A stretch of 64,000 nt of DNA from Mucilaginibacter defluvii (GTDB lineage Bacteria > Bacteroidota > Bacteroidia > Sphingobacteriales > Sphingobacteriaceae), in contig NZ_BAABJI010000001.1 in the NCBI RefSeq assembly GCF_039543225.1, forward strand, positions 523,193 through 587,192, read 5' to 3'. The notes beneath the pieces were generated by a model, which ran no database searches, had not been told where the DNA came from, and worked only from the letters and a program-made list of their open reading frames with translations. A program made the position numbers and the translations under genes. Position 1 is the stretch's first letter. Every line of letters begins with the position of its first letter. Below are positions 32,729-41,875 of the stretch, piece by piece.

Positions 32729-33448
32729 ATGAGTATACGGGTATCAGCACTTACCAAAGTTTACGGCGGCCAAAAGGCGGTTGACGGCATTTCGTTTTCG
32801 GCGGATAAGGGCGTACTGGGTTTTTTAGGCCCTAACGGCGCGGGCAAATCAACCACCATGAAGATACTTACCGGCTTTATACCGCAAACGTCAGGCACGG
32901 CCGAGGTTTGTGGGTTTGATGTAGCCAAACAATCGCTTGAAGTTAGGCGGCACATCGGCTACCTGCCAGAAAATAACCCGCTGTATCTGGACATGTATGT
33001 CAAGGAGTCGTTGGGTTTTATAGCTGGCATCCATAAAATAGCGTCACCGCAAAAACGGATTGATGAGGTAATTGAGCAAACCGGATTACGTGTTGAGCGA
33101 CATAAAAAGATAGGGCAACTATCCAAAGGTTACCGCCAGCGTGTGGGCTTGGCGCAAGCTATACTGCATAACCCCGATGTGCTGATCCTGGACGAGCCTA
33201 CAACCGGCCTTGACCCTAACCAGCTTATCGGCATCAGGCAGTTAATTACTGAACTGGGTAAAAGCAAAACCATCATCCTGTCAACCCATATCATGCAGGA
33301 GGTTGAGGCGGTTTGCAATAAGGTAATCATTATCAATAAAGGTAAAATAGTTGCTGATGATAATCTGCAAGCGTTAAAACAAAAAAACGGTACTTCTTCG
33401 CTCGAAGATGTATTTATTAAACTAACTAATGAAAATTTTTATAGCTGA
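32729..33448 (+). CDS. gldA: Gliding-motility ABC transporter ATP-binding subunit GldA
   Basis: The 239-aa ABC ATPase has Walker A GPNGAGKST (34-42), signature LSKGYRQ (131-137) and Walker B VLILDE (151-156). Its partners are GldF (permease) and GldG; in Flavobacterium this transporter supports gliding, though not all gliders need it. The assignment over other ABC-2 exporters rests on the fused gldFG gene starting 957 bases downstream, on the same strand. The intervening outer-membrane gene is unusual. Homologs in non-gliding bacteria may export other substrates, so the role in motility is not shown. Confidence 0.88.
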   Translation: MSIRVSALTKVYGGQKAVDGISFSADKGVLGFLGPNGAGKSTTMKILTGFIPQTSGTAEVCGFDVAKQSLEVRRHIGYLPENNPLYLDMYVKESLGFIAGIHKIASPQKRIDEVIEQTGLRVERHKKIGQLSKGYRQRVGLAQAILHNPDVLILDEPTTGLDPNQLIGIRQLITELGKSKTIILSTHIMQEVEAVCNKVIIINKGKIVADDNLQALKQKNGTSSLEDVFIKLTNENFYS

Positions 33449-33590
33449 TTTTTAACGAGTTGTATTTTAATTGTAAACTTGGATGTAACCTTTTGCCCGG
33501 AGCAATGTCTATGTTGCTGAGTTAAAAATAATGGTTATTATAAAGTATCAGTGTGCCGGCCGGGGTTGCTTATTAAGAAAATCAGCAGAC

Positions 33591-33618
33591 TTGATATTCA
33601 AAAATAATCCTACTTTTG
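33591..33618 (+). promoter_or_regulatory. Promoter of the outer-membrane barrel gene
   Basis: TTG (33591-33593), a 17-base spacer and TACTTTTG (33611-33618) fit the Bacteroidota consensus. A 40-base A-rich leader without a Shine-Dalgarno follows. Confidence 0.72.
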
Positions 33619-33658
33619 ACTCCGAAAAACAACTTAAATTTTACAACATTCAACTGCA

Positions 33659-34279
33659 ATGAAAAAAACATTACTTGCGTTAGTAGTACTAACAGGAGCT
33701 GCATTCAGCTCATTCGCGCAAACCAGCAAACCTGTATCATTTGGTATTAAAGGTGGTTTAAACCTGGCAAAACTTTCAGCTTCAGGTGGTGAAGAAACTA
33801 TCTCAAGCGGTACGTTAACCTCTTTCCATGCAGGTTTATTTGCTGATGTTGCCGTATCAGAAACATTCTCGGTTCAACCTGCTTTGTTATTCACTCAATT
33901 AGGTTCAAAAGAAACCGAAGGTGATGCATCTTACAAAACAACATTAAATTATTTACAATTACCCGTAAACGCGATCTATAGTGCTCCTACAGGTACCGGT
34001 AAATTTTTCATAGGTGCAGGTCCTTTTCTTGGCTACGGTTTATCTGGTAAAACTAAATTAAGCGGTGCCGGTGAAGCTAATATGAGCGAAGATATTGAGT
34101 TTGGCGATGGTGGCCTTAAAAGGCTCAACGTTGGTGTAGGTGCTTTGGCAGGTTACAAACTTGACGAAGGTTTATTATTAAATGTTGGGTATGATTTAGG
34201 TTTGAGCAGCATTATTGATGGAGATGCTGGTTCAATAAAAACCCGTGCTTTTACTATATCAGTTGGTTACGCCTTCTAA
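33659..34279 (+). CDS. Outer-membrane beta-barrel protein (PorT/OmpW-like)
   Basis: The 206-aa protein has a signal peptide (MKKTLLALVVLTGAAFSSFAQ) with cleavage after FAQ. The mature part shows alternating hydrophobic beta strands beginning FGIKGGLNLAKLS and ending with the aromatic terminal strand RAFTISVGYAF, as required for barrel insertion by BamA. This is the common porT-type small barrel of Bacteroidota; its ligand is unknown. It is flanked by gldA and gldFG and closed by a strong terminator, so it is an independent unit with its own promoter. Confidence 0.9.
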   Translation: MKKTLLALVVLTGAAFSSFAQTSKPVSFGIKGGLNLAKLSASGGEETISSGTLTSFHAGLFADVAVSETFSVQPALLFTQLGSKETEGDASYKTTLNYLQLPVNAIYSAPTGTGKFFIGAGPFLGYGLSGKTKLSGAGEANMSEDIEFGDGGLKRLNVGVGALAGYKLDEGLLLNVGYDLGLSSIIDGDAGSIKTRAFTISVGYAF

Positions 34280-34303
34280 GCAAAGCACTACTTCTATAGC
34301 ATA

Positions 34304-34337
34304 AAAAGCTCCGCAGATAATTCTGCGGAGCTTTTTT
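34304..34337 (+). terminator. Strong terminator after the outer-membrane barrel gene
   Basis: A perfect 14-bp stem AAAAGCTCCGCAGA/TCTGCGGAGCTTTT with a 4-base loop is followed by a T-run. Confidence 0.9.
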
Positions 34338-34404
34338 GTTTGGCTTTTATCTAATCGGCATTAAAATAAATTAATTGTAATTTCGGCCATTAAGCAATTA
34401 CAGC

Positions 34405-36798
34405 GTGTACCCGGTTTTTAAAAAAGAAATATCCGCCTATTTAAGTTCACTCGTAGCCTACATCACCATCGGCGTTTTTTTGCTGGTGATGGGCTTGTTT
34501 TTATGGGTATTCCCTGATTCGAGCATCCTGGAGTACGGCTATGCCAGTTTAGAAAGCCTTTTTAATATCGCGCCCTTTCTGTTCATGTTCCTGATCCCGG
34601 CCATCACCATGCGTTCGCTGGCTGAGGAGCGCCGCGAAGGAACTTTTGAGCTGTTGCTCACCCGTCCGCTAACCCATCTGCAAATAGTACTGGGCAAGTA
34701 TCTGGCCTGTTTGCTGCTGGTGCTGTTCGCCTTGTTGCCCACGCTGGTTTATTATTATTCGGTATATGCACTTGGCGCTACCGAAGGTAATATTGATACC
34801 GGTGCCGTTATCGGCTCTTACATCGGCTTGTTTTTATTAGGTGGGGTGTTTGTTGCTATCGGCCTGTTCGCCTCATCTATCAGCAAAAACCAGATAATTG
34901 CCTTTACCATAGCCGTTTTTTTGAGCTATTTCTTTTTTTCCGGATTTGATTCTTTGAGCCGGCTGCTATCCCTGCAAAATGCAGATATACAAAGCCTGGG
35001 TATTTTAGAGCATTATGAGTCGGTTAGCCGGGGCGTGTTAGATACGCGCGACCTGGCGTACTTTATAATTTTAGCTGCTTTATTTACTGCGCTTACTGTT
35101 TTTGTACTTGCCCGGCACCAGCAAAAGGCTTTGACAGGTAAAACGGTGGTATTTGTTTTAGTTGAATTGCTTGCTATCGGCATACTATCAAACGTAGCCT
35201 TTACACGTTTTGATTTTACTAAGGAGAAGCGTTTCACCCTGTCGCCGGTTAGCGAGAATTTGATGGATAGCCTGGCTACGCCGGTTAAGGTCATCGTATT
35301 TTTAGAGGGCGATAACTTTCCGGGCGGGTTTAAGCGTTTGCAACGCGCTACCCGCGATATGCTGAGCGACCTGCAATCCTATAGCCACGGCAAACTGGAA
35401 TTTGATTTTGTTGATCCTTTAGCGGGGTTAAGTACCGAAGAGCAAAACACGGCGATCACCGGTTTTCAGGATAGGGGCATTGAGCCAACAAACCTGAGCG
35501 TAAAAACGGATGATGGCCTGTCGCAAAAAATGATATTCCCGGCGGCAATGGTGTCAGCAGGTGGAAAGGAAATACCCGTTAAGCTACTGCAAACACGCAT
35601 CGGCCTCTCGCCGGATGAAGTGTTAAACAATTCTATTCAGAATTTGGAGTACGCCTTTACCTCGGCCATAAAAAAAGCAACCAGCGGCGGCAAACCGCGC
35701 GTTGGTTTTACCGAGGGGCACAACGAATTAAATAACATTCAGCTGAATGATGCGCTGCGGTCTTTATCTGACGGATTTTTGGTAGGCAGGGTTGATTTGA
35801 AAAGCATCCCGTTTGACAGCCTGAAGAAGCTAAGCCTGCTGGTTATACCAAAACCTGATGCGCCATTTACCGAAGCCGAAAAATTTAAGCTCGACCAGTA
35901 CATTATGGATGGCGGGCGTGTGCTATGGGCGATAGACCAGGTAAGCGCCGAACTGGACAGCCTGCGTGGCAAGGGCGGCGAGCAACTGGCTTTCCCTAAA
36001 AAGCTGAACCTGGACGATCAGCTATTCCGCTACGGCATCCGCATCAATGCCGACCTGGTGGCCGATATGAGCTGCTCGCAAATACCCGTAGCGGCAGGCA
36101 ATGTAGGCGGACAGGCGCAGATACAATTGGCCCCATGGCTGTTTTACCCGGTGTTCATCCCGCAATCAAAGCATCCGGTGGTAAAAAATGTGGACGGCAT
36201 CAGTGGTCAGTTTGCCAATAGCATTGATACTGTCGCGGTAAAAAATATAAACAAAACCATACTGCTTACCACATCACCATACGCCAAAAAACTTACTACG
36301 CCGCACATGCTATCGTTGCAGGCACTGGAGCAGGAGCCCGACCCTAAGGAGTTCTACAGCGAACCAAAAATTACCGGTTTGCTGTTGGAAGGCAGGTTTG
36401 CTTCAAGCTTTCGTAACCGGCCGGTGCCTGATGGGGCGGAACATTTTGCCGTGCTGCCTGAAAGCAAACCCACCAAAATGATGTTATTTAGCGATGGCGA
36501 TCTGTTTAAGAACCAGGTGGCTACTGACGGCTCGCCGTATCCGTTGGGGTATGACCATTATACCCGTCAAACCTACGGCAACAAAAACCTGCTGCTAAAC
36601 GCGGTTGACTACCTGACGGACGACTCTGGCCTTATAGAACTGCGTGGTAAGGAGATACAGCTGCGCCTGCTAAACCGTGCGCTGGTACGGGGAAAAAAAA
36701 CGTACTGGCAGGTGATAAATATGGGCATCCCGTTGTTAATAGTGTTAATATGTGCTATTTTTCAACATTATGTTCGCAGAGTGAAGTATGCGCGCTAA
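34405..36798 (+). CDS. gldFG: Fused GldF-GldG gliding-type ABC transporter protein
   Basis: The 797-aa protein joins two parts. Residues 1-240 are GldF, an ABC-2 permease with about six TM segments and the conserved TMRSLAEERREGTFELLLTR. Residues 245-797 are GldG: an N-terminal TM (VFVLVELLAIGILSNV), FDFTKEKRFTLSP, a periplasmic region of about 470 aa, and a C-terminal TM (NMGIPLLIVLICAIFQHYV) with a basic cytoplasmic end. In Flavobacterium gldF and gldG are separate genes. The start is GTG (MYPVFKKE). It works with GldA, upstream. No frameshift is seen at the junction. Confidence 0.88.
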   Translation: MYPVFKKEISAYLSSLVAYITIGVFLLVMGLFLWVFPDSSILEYGYASLESLFNIAPFLFMFLIPAITMRSLAEERREGTFELLLTRPLTHLQIVLGKYLACLLLVLFALLPTLVYYYSVYALGATEGNIDTGAVIGSYIGLFLLGGVFVAIGLFASSISKNQIIAFTIAVFLSYFFFSGFDSLSRLLSLQNADIQSLGILEHYESVSRGVLDTRDLAYFIILAALFTALTVFVLARHQQKALTGKTVVFVLVELLAIGILSNVAFTRFDFTKEKRFTLSPVSENLMDSLATPVKVIVFLEGDNFPGGFKRLQRATRDMLSDLQSYSHGKLEFDFVDPLAGLSTEEQNTAITGFQDRGIEPTNLSVKTDDGLSQKMIFPAAMVSAGGKEIPVKLLQTRIGLSPDEVLNNSIQNLEYAFTSAIKKATSGGKPRVGFTEGHNELNNIQLNDALRSLSDGFLVGRVDLKSIPFDSLKKLSLLVIPKPDAPFTEAEKFKLDQYIMDGGRVLWAIDQVSAELDSLRGKGGEQLAFPKKLNLDDQLFRYGIRINADLVADMSCSQIPVAAGNVGGQAQIQLAPWLFYPVFIPQSKHPVVKNVDGISGQFANSIDTVAVKNINKTILLTTSPYAKKLTTPHMLSLQALEQEPDPKEFYSEPKITGLLLEGRFASSFRNRPVPDGAEHFAVLPESKPTKMMLFSDGDLFKNQVATDGSPYPLGYDHYTRQTYGNKNLLLNAVDYLTDDSGLIELRGKEIQLRLLNRALVRGKKTYWQVINMGIPLLIVLICAIFQHYVRRVKYAR

Positions 36799-36804
36799 AT
36801 TTTA

Positions 36805-36812
36805 TACTTTTG
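36805..36812 (+). promoter_or_regulatory. -7 box of dnaN
   Basis: TACTTTTG fits TAnnTTTG and ends 25 bases before the dnaN ATG. No clear -33 element is visible. Confidence 0.55.
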
Positions 36813-36837
36813 ATTGACTAAGATTTAAGTAAAATAT

Positions 36838-37962
36838 ATGCGATTTATCGTTTCTACATCAACATTGCTAAAGCAGCTACAGGCTGTTAGCGGTGCTTTG
36901 AGCAATAGCACGGTTTTGCCCATTCTGGAGAACTTTTTGTTCGAGATAAAGGATGGTAATTTAACCATATCGGCAACCGACCTGCAAACCAGCATGACTA
37001 CGTCGCTGGCGGTTGAAGCCAAAGAGAATGGCCGTATTGCCATCCCTTCGCGTATATTGCTCGATACCCTGAAATCATTGCCTGAGCAACCTGTAGCCTT
37101 CTCGGTTGATGATACCACATTTGCGATTGAAATAAGTGCAGGCGACGGTAAATATAAACTGAGCGGCGAAAACGGCGAGGACTTCCCGAAGATTCCGGTT
37201 GTTGAAAATGCGTCATCAGTTAACCTGCCTGCATCGGTACTGGCCGAAGCCATCAACAAAACCATATTCGCGGTAAGTAATGATGAGTTGCGCCCGGCCA
37301 TGACAGGCGTATTTTGCCAGTTATCGCCGCAGCACCTCACCTTTGTAGCTACTGATGCACATAAGCTGGTACGCTACCGTCGTAAGGACGCTCATGCAGC
37401 CAGCGCGACATCGTTCATCCTGCCTAAAAAGGCGTTAACGTTGTTGAAGTCTGCTTTGCCTGCTGAAGATATCAACGTATCGGTTGAATATAACAACACC
37501 AGTGCCTTTTTTAAATTCGGCAGCATTAACCTGGTTTGCCGTTTAATTGATGAGCGTTATCCTGATTACGAAGCGGTAATACCGTTAAATAATCCAAATA
37601 AATTGAATATTGACCGTTTGGCATTCTTGGGCTCACTTAACCGTGTGGCTATCTATGCCAACAAAACCACCCACCAGGTAAGGCTGAAGATCAACGGTAG
37701 TGAGTTGCACATCTCGTCAGAAGATATTGATTTTGCCAACGAGGCACACGAGCGTTTAAGCTGCCAGTACGAGGGTGAGGATATTGAAATAGGTTTTAAC
37801 GCACGCTTTTTAATTGAGATGCTTAAAAACCTGAGCAGCGAAGAGGTTGTGCTTGAAATGTCGACCCCTAACCGCGCCGGATTATTGTTACCACAAGGCG
37901 GAGATGAGAATGAAGATGTGCTGATGCTGGTAATGCCGGTTATGCTTAACAGTTACGCTTAA
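36838..37962 (+). CDS. dnaN: DNA polymerase III sliding clamp (beta subunit)
   Basis: The clamp encircles DNA and tethers the replicase and other repair proteins. The 374-aa protein has three domains: N-terminal (1-120), middle (130-245) and C-terminal (250-374), as in other bacterial clamps. It begins MRFIVSTSTLLKQLQAV and ends with LMLVMPVML, the conserved C-terminal clamp strand. The gene is not next to dnaA or recF, as is normal in Bacteroidota. It is followed by a terminator. Confidence 0.97.
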   Translation: MRFIVSTSTLLKQLQAVSGALSNSTVLPILENFLFEIKDGNLTISATDLQTSMTTSLAVEAKENGRIAIPSRILLDTLKSLPEQPVAFSVDDTTFAIEISAGDGKYKLSGENGEDFPKIPVVENASSVNLPASVLAEAINKTIFAVSNDELRPAMTGVFCQLSPQHLTFVATDAHKLVRYRRKDAHAASATSFILPKKALTLLKSALPAEDINVSVEYNNTSAFFKFGSINLVCRLIDERYPDYEAVIPLNNPNKLNIDRLAFLGSLNRVAIYANKTTHQVRLKINGSELHISSEDIDFANEAHERLSCQYEGEDIEIGFNARFLIEMLKNLSSEEVVLEMSTPNRAGLLLPQGGDENEDVLMLVMPVMLNSYA

Positions 37963-37989
37963 GTTGTAAACTTAAATTATAATCCAACT

Positions 37990-38020
37990 AAAAGCCGGGC
38001 ACTTGTGACCGGCTTTTTTT
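37990..38020 (+). terminator. Terminator of dnaN
   Basis: AAAAGCCGG and CCGGCTTTT form a perfect 9-bp stem around a 10-base loop, followed by seven T. Confidence 0.88.
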
Positions 38021-38032
38021 AAATACCAGGCC

Positions 38033-38257
38033 ATGCGCAAAACATCTGGCGTTATTTTGATTGTATTAAGCTGTTTAATATTTGTATTCGCTATCGCGGA
38101 TAGGATATCCTATCAAAAATTTAGCGGCGAATTGGGCAGTGGTGTAACAATGGGTTTCATGATGGATTTGAAAGGATTGTTATTATTTGCTGTAATGTTA
38201 ATATTGGCAGTGTTCCTGTTTATGAGGGGTAAAAAATTGCTTTCCGATCCTCGTTAA
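38033..38257 (+). CDS. Small two-TM membrane protein
   Basis: The 74-aa product has two hydrophobic segments (VILIVLSCLIFVFAIA, about 6-21, and GLLLFAVMLILAVFLFM, about 48-65) separated by a short polar loop, and basic tails at both ends. I do not recognise a family. It lies 13 bases beyond the dnaN terminator and is monocistronic. Codon usage looks normal, so it is probably real. Confidence 0.65.
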   Translation: MRKTSGVILIVLSCLIFVFAIADRISYQKFSGELGSGVTMGFMMDLKGLLLFAVMLILAVFLFMRGKKLLSDPR

Positions 38258-38336
38258 ATTTCTCCGAATAAGCAATCACAATCTTTTTGCCAACACATAT
38301 AACAAACATCACAAACATCAGTTATATATTAGCGCC

Positions 38337-38984
38337 ATGAAATTGAGGGTTTCTGTAATTGTTTTAGCTGTTGCTGCTTTGCTGGCCTCGTGCCAAAAGG
38401 ACGATGTTGCGCCTTCGGTGCCGCCATCAGCCGCTATTAATGTTGTAAACGTTAGCGCGGGCGCTTTTAACTTTTTTATGAACGGTACACGGCTCAACAA
38501 TACCTCAACCATTTACCCCGACGGCATATCCGGTTATTTAGAGGTTTATTCGGGGCAACAGAATTATCAGTTTAAAAATGACAGGTCGCCTGACGTTGCT
38601 TTCACCCTGCCGCTCTCGCTCGACTCTGCCGCGAGCTACACGATCTTTGCCGCCGCGCTTGATACCGCTAACATCATCCTGGTTAATGATGATATAAATA
38701 TTGAACCTGACACTGCAGTATTTATACGTTTCGTAAATGCATCACCCAAAGTGAATAACATTACCGTATTACTAAATGATACCGCCAGGGTTACTAATGC
38801 TGCTTATCGCTCGGTATCTGATTTAATCAGAGTACAGCCCGGAATAAAGAAGTTATCCATAGCCAACACTAACATTAGTGATAGTGTTACGTTTACGCGC
38901 GGTAACGCGTATACCATATACAGCAAAGGCGACCCGGCTATAACGGGCGACGGTGGTTTTGGCCTGAGGATTATTCAGAATTAA
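38337..38984 (+). CDS. DUF4397 lipoprotein, first of a tandem pair
   Basis: The 215-aa protein has a lipoprotein signal (VAALLASCQKDD, lipidated Cys19). The mature part contains two related beta-sandwich-like segments beginning AAINVVNVSAGA and FIRFVNASPKV, typical of DUF4397. Such proteins are surface lipoproteins whose function is not established. The next gene, 12 bases on, is a second DUF4397 protein of the same architecture but lower similarity, indicating an older tandem duplication. Confidence 0.84.
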   Translation: MKLRVSVIVLAVAALLASCQKDDVAPSVPPSAAINVVNVSAGAFNFFMNGTRLNNTSTIYPDGISGYLEVYSGQQNYQFKNDRSPDVAFTLPLSLDSAASYTIFAAALDTANIILVNDDINIEPDTAVFIRFVNASPKVNNITVLLNDTARVTNAAYRSVSDLIRVQPGIKKLSIANTNISDSVTFTRGNAYTIYSKGDPAITGDGGFGLRIIQN

Positions 38985-38996
38985 TCGGCAGTAGCA

Positions 38997-39737
38997 ATGA
39001 ACAACAATAAAAGTAATTTTTTATCAACCCTTACGCTGCTTATAGCGGGTATTATGCTCTTTTCGGCAATCTCATCCTGCTCAAAAAATGGCAATATCAA
39101 CCCATCCGAAGCTAAGATTGAATACCAGGTAATTAACCTGAGTTACGATGCGCTGCCGGTTTATTTATATGTTAACCTGTTGCGTCAGAATGGTAATAAC
39201 ACTTACAGGTACCCAACGCCATCTGGGTATTTTGGGCTGAATACCATTGATACTCCCTTTCAAATACGTTCGGCATCTACAGGTAATGTAGTTAACTTAC
39301 TTAAAATAGATAGTACCAACCTTAAACGTGAAACTAAGTATTCGCTATTTATAACCGGGTCGCGTGCGCAAAATACCCTGGGCTATTTGTTTACGGTTGA
39401 TACCAGCACCACACCTCGCGTTGGCCGTGGTAAAATACGCTTTGTAAACGCGGCACCCGAAGTAACCGGCGCCAGCCAGGGGCTGATACTAACAGCAAAT
39501 GAAACAGTTGCCTTTCCCCAGCAAAAATTTAACTCTGTAAGTCAATTCATAGAACTACCGGCAGGTATTTATGATTTTAAGATAAAGCCATTTGGCGCTG
39601 CCGACCGCACGCTTGAAGAAATAGAGAACACAACCATACAGGATGGCAGGCTGTACACTATATATGCCTACGGCCGTGCATTTGTTGCCGCCAGCGATTC
39701 AACCGCTTTTGGCGCAGGTATTTTAACCAACAGATAG
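38997..39737 (+). CDS. DUF4397 lipoprotein, second of a tandem pair
   Basis: The 246-aa protein has a signal peptide with lipobox ISSC near residue 28. Two DUF4397-like segments follow: IEYQVINLSYDALPVYLYV and GKIRFVNAAPEVTG. It lies 12 bases downstream of the first DUF4397 gene, so the two are co-transcribed. Ligand or partner is unknown. Confidence 0.84.
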   Translation: MNNNKSNFLSTLTLLIAGIMLFSAISSCSKNGNINPSEAKIEYQVINLSYDALPVYLYVNLLRQNGNNTYRYPTPSGYFGLNTIDTPFQIRSASTGNVVNLLKIDSTNLKRETKYSLFITGSRAQNTLGYLFTVDTSTTPRVGRGKIRFVNAAPEVTGASQGLILTANETVAFPQQKFNSVSQFIELPAGIYDFKIKPFGAADRTLEEIENTTIQDGRLYTIYAYGRAFVAASDSTAFGAGILTNR

Positions 39738-39775
39738 TCGATTTTATTTATATTTTTACGGCAAAATTTACCGCT

Positions 39776-40426
39776 GTGGAAGTAATAAAAAGCATAATTG
39801 ATTTTATACTGCATATTGATAAGCACCTTGCCCAAATAACGCATGATTACCAGGGCTGGACTTACCTGATACTCTTCCTGATCATTTTTGCCGAAACCGG
39901 TTTTGTTGTAACACCATTTTTGCCCGGCGACTCTTTACTGTTTGCAGCAGGCGCCTTAATAGCCGGCGAACAAACGGGTTTAAATATTTATATTTTAGCC
40001 TTACTGCTCATTGTTGCCGCGTTTGTGGGTAACACGGTAAATTATATGCTGGGTAATTATTTAGGCCCCAAGGTATTTAAGGAAAATAATAAGATTCTTA
40101 AGCTCGATTACTACCTGCAAACCAAAGCCTTTTTTGATAAGCACGGCGGTAAGGCGGTTATTTTCAGCAGGTTTTTGCCTATTATACGCACTATTGCACC
40201 CTTTGTGGCGGGCGTTGGCAGCATGCCTTTTGGCCGTTACAGTTTGTATAACATCACCGGTGGTTTTGCCTGGGTAGTCAGCTTTTTATTCCTCGGTTTC
40301 TTTTTTGGTAATATACCTGTGGTGAAAGAGAATTTTACGTTGGTAGTATTCGCTATCATACTGTTCTCAATCATCCCGCCAATTTGGGCGGCCATTAAAA
40401 GCAGGTCGAGCAAAAAGAGTGTCTAA
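39776..40426 (+). CDS. DedA-family membrane protein
   Basis: DedA proteins are polytopic membrane proteins linked to lipid (undecaprenyl-phosphate) recycling and membrane homeostasis. The 216-aa protein has the signature FAETGFVVTPFLPGDSLLF (about 40-58) and FSRFLPIIRTIAPFVAGVG (about 125-143), plus about five TM segments and a basic C-terminus (KSRSSKKSV). The start is GTG. It overlaps the convergent phospholipase-like gene by 4 bases. Confidence 0.93.
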   Translation: MEVIKSIIDFILHIDKHLAQITHDYQGWTYLILFLIIFAETGFVVTPFLPGDSLLFAAGALIAGEQTGLNIYILALLLIVAAFVGNTVNYMLGNYLGPKVFKENNKILKLDYYLQTKAFFDKHGGKAVIFSRFLPIIRTIAPFVAGVGSMPFGRYSLYNITGGFAWVVSFLFLGFFFGNIPVVKENFTLVVFAIILFSIIPPIWAAIKSRSSKKSV

Positions 40427-41316
40427 TTTTTAGTTGCTGAGGTCTTAATCAACTTATTCAAATCAGGCTGCCCGGCATCCACCCAGGCGGAAAACCAGTA
40501 GCTGGCAGCCTCATACATGGCCGACCGCATTTGCCGCTCAACCATGCCTTTTAAAAGGGAATGATAGGCTCGGCAATATTCGGGCGAGTATACCTTTACT
40601 TTTCGTTGCCCGCGTTTCTCCATCGTGTACTTTTTATCAGCAGGGAAACGTTTATTGAGCAAACGCTCTAACCGCAACACACTATCGGCTTTACCGAATG
40701 AGCGCTGGCAAATAACAAACGCCTGTGTAAGCGGGTTGTTGATGTACTTAGCCTTTTTGATAGGGTAGCGGTATCTATCAGCAAAAAGTTCAGGCAGGCG
40801 GCTCTCCCAGAGCCCGTGTATCCCATCCTGCCCGGTAAGTTGGCCGTCATGATTAAGTACTGTATGCAACGGCACGTGCGCATCGGCTACGTAGTGCGCC
40901 AGGTCGGCCGAGTTGCGCAGGATAGATGTGGTATCATGCTCCTTAAAGGCCTTAACCAGCCAGTAGTAGCGTTGCTGTATGGTCCAGGGCAGGGTGCCGT
41001 GTTTGAGCATGGTATCACGGGTATAACGTTTATTAAAATCCTTCCACTTACGTGGGATAGTTTTAAACGGCGCTTTTCCGTAACGGTCGGCATTAAAAAA
41101 ATGGCGCGGTATTTCGGCGGAGTCAACATACCGTCGTTTATCGGCCGTTATGGCATGCTCGGTAATAAAATCAATATTAGCTTTGTAAAATGCAAACATG
41201 CCTTTTGGTAAGGCATACACCGCCATCCGGTTGATGCGATGATGGGCGTTATAGCCCCATGACGATAGTATAAACAGGCTTAGAAGGGCAACCGCGCTTA
41301 GCGTCGCTTTTTTCAT
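40423..41316 (-). CDS. Zinc-dependent phospholipase C-like exported protein
   Basis: The 297-aa protein (ATG 41316) has a signal peptide ending near SSWG. The mature part starts GYNAHHRINRMAVYALP with a terminal Trp-Gly and His residues that bind zinc in the S1/P1 nuclease and phospholipase C family. Further ligands are in SAEIPRHFFNADRYG, ADLAHYVADAHVPLH and GIHGLWESRLPELF. It probably acts in the periplasm; whether on lipids or nucleic acids is unknown. A TTG two codons upstream (41322) is an alternative start. Confidence 0.84.
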   Translation of the reverse strand: MKKATLSAVALLSLFILSSWGYNAHHRINRMAVYALPKGMFAFYKANIDFITEHAITADKRRYVDSAEIPRHFFNADRYGKAPFKTIPRKWKDFNKRYTRDTMLKHGTLPWTIQQRYYWLVKAFKEHDTTSILRNSADLAHYVADAHVPLHTVLNHDGQLTGQDGIHGLWESRLPELFADRYRYPIKKAKYINNPLTQAFVICQRSFGKADSVLRLERLLNKRFPADKKYTMEKRGQRKVKVYSPEYCRAYHSLLKGMVERQMRSAMYEAASYWFSAWVDAGQPDLNKLIKTSATKN

Positions 41317-41371
41317 ACCCAAATATGCTGATTAACTTTAACATGCAATGTAAAATGATTTTTAAAAAGGC

Positions 41372-41403
41372 TTTGTATAATTCAAAAAGTGATTGTATAT
41401 TTG
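41372..41403 (+). promoter_or_regulatory. Consensus promoter of rpsT
   Basis: TTTG (41372-41375), a 20-base spacer and TATATTTG (41396-41403) match the Bacteroidota consensus closely. It is the best promoter in the window, as expected for a ribosomal gene. Confidence 0.88.
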
Positions 41404-41446
41404 CACTCTTAAAATTTAGAAAATACAGGATAACAAGCTATAAAAG

Positions 41447-41701
41447 ATGGCAAATCATAAATCATCATTAAAAAGAATCAGAGCAAATGCTGCGAAGCGT
41501 CTGCGTAACAGGTATCAGGCAAAAACCACCCGTAATGCAATTAAAAAATTAAGAGGTGCAACTACTAAAGCTGAAGGAACAGAACTTTTAGGTAAAGTAA
41601 TTTCTATGCTTGACCGTTTAGCTAAAAAGAACGTTATTCACAAAAACAAAGCATCAAACAATAAATCAAAGCTTACTAAATTCGTTAACGGTTTAGCATA
41701 A
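41447..41701 (+). CDS. rpsT: 30S ribosomal protein S20
   Basis: The 84-aa, very basic, mostly helical protein begins [21 protein letters not shown], the S20 signature, and binds 16S rRNA. It is single-gene, with a consensus promoter and a terminator, the usual rpsT arrangement. Confidence 0.98.
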   Translation: MANHKSSLKRIRANAAKRLRNRYQAKTTRNAIKKLRGATTKAEGTELLGKVISMLDRLAKKNVIHKNKASNNKSKLTKFVNGLA

Positions 41702-41724
41702 GTTTTACTTATTAAACAATACTG

Positions 41725-41757
41725 AAAAGGGGTAGTGCATTGCATTACCCCTTTTTT
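41725..41757 (+). terminator. Terminator of rpsT
   Basis: AAAAGGGGTA and TACCCCTTTT form a stem, with further pairing at TGCA/TGCA, followed by a T-run. Confidence 0.85.
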
Positions 41758-41875
41758 CGTTGATCGGGATTTCCAGGTTTAATGAATTAAAAGAATATGC
41801 TTATTCATTAATTTAAAAAATTCAGTTCAGACGATAATTCAGGTTCAGGCAAAATTCCATAAATTCGGATCATTT

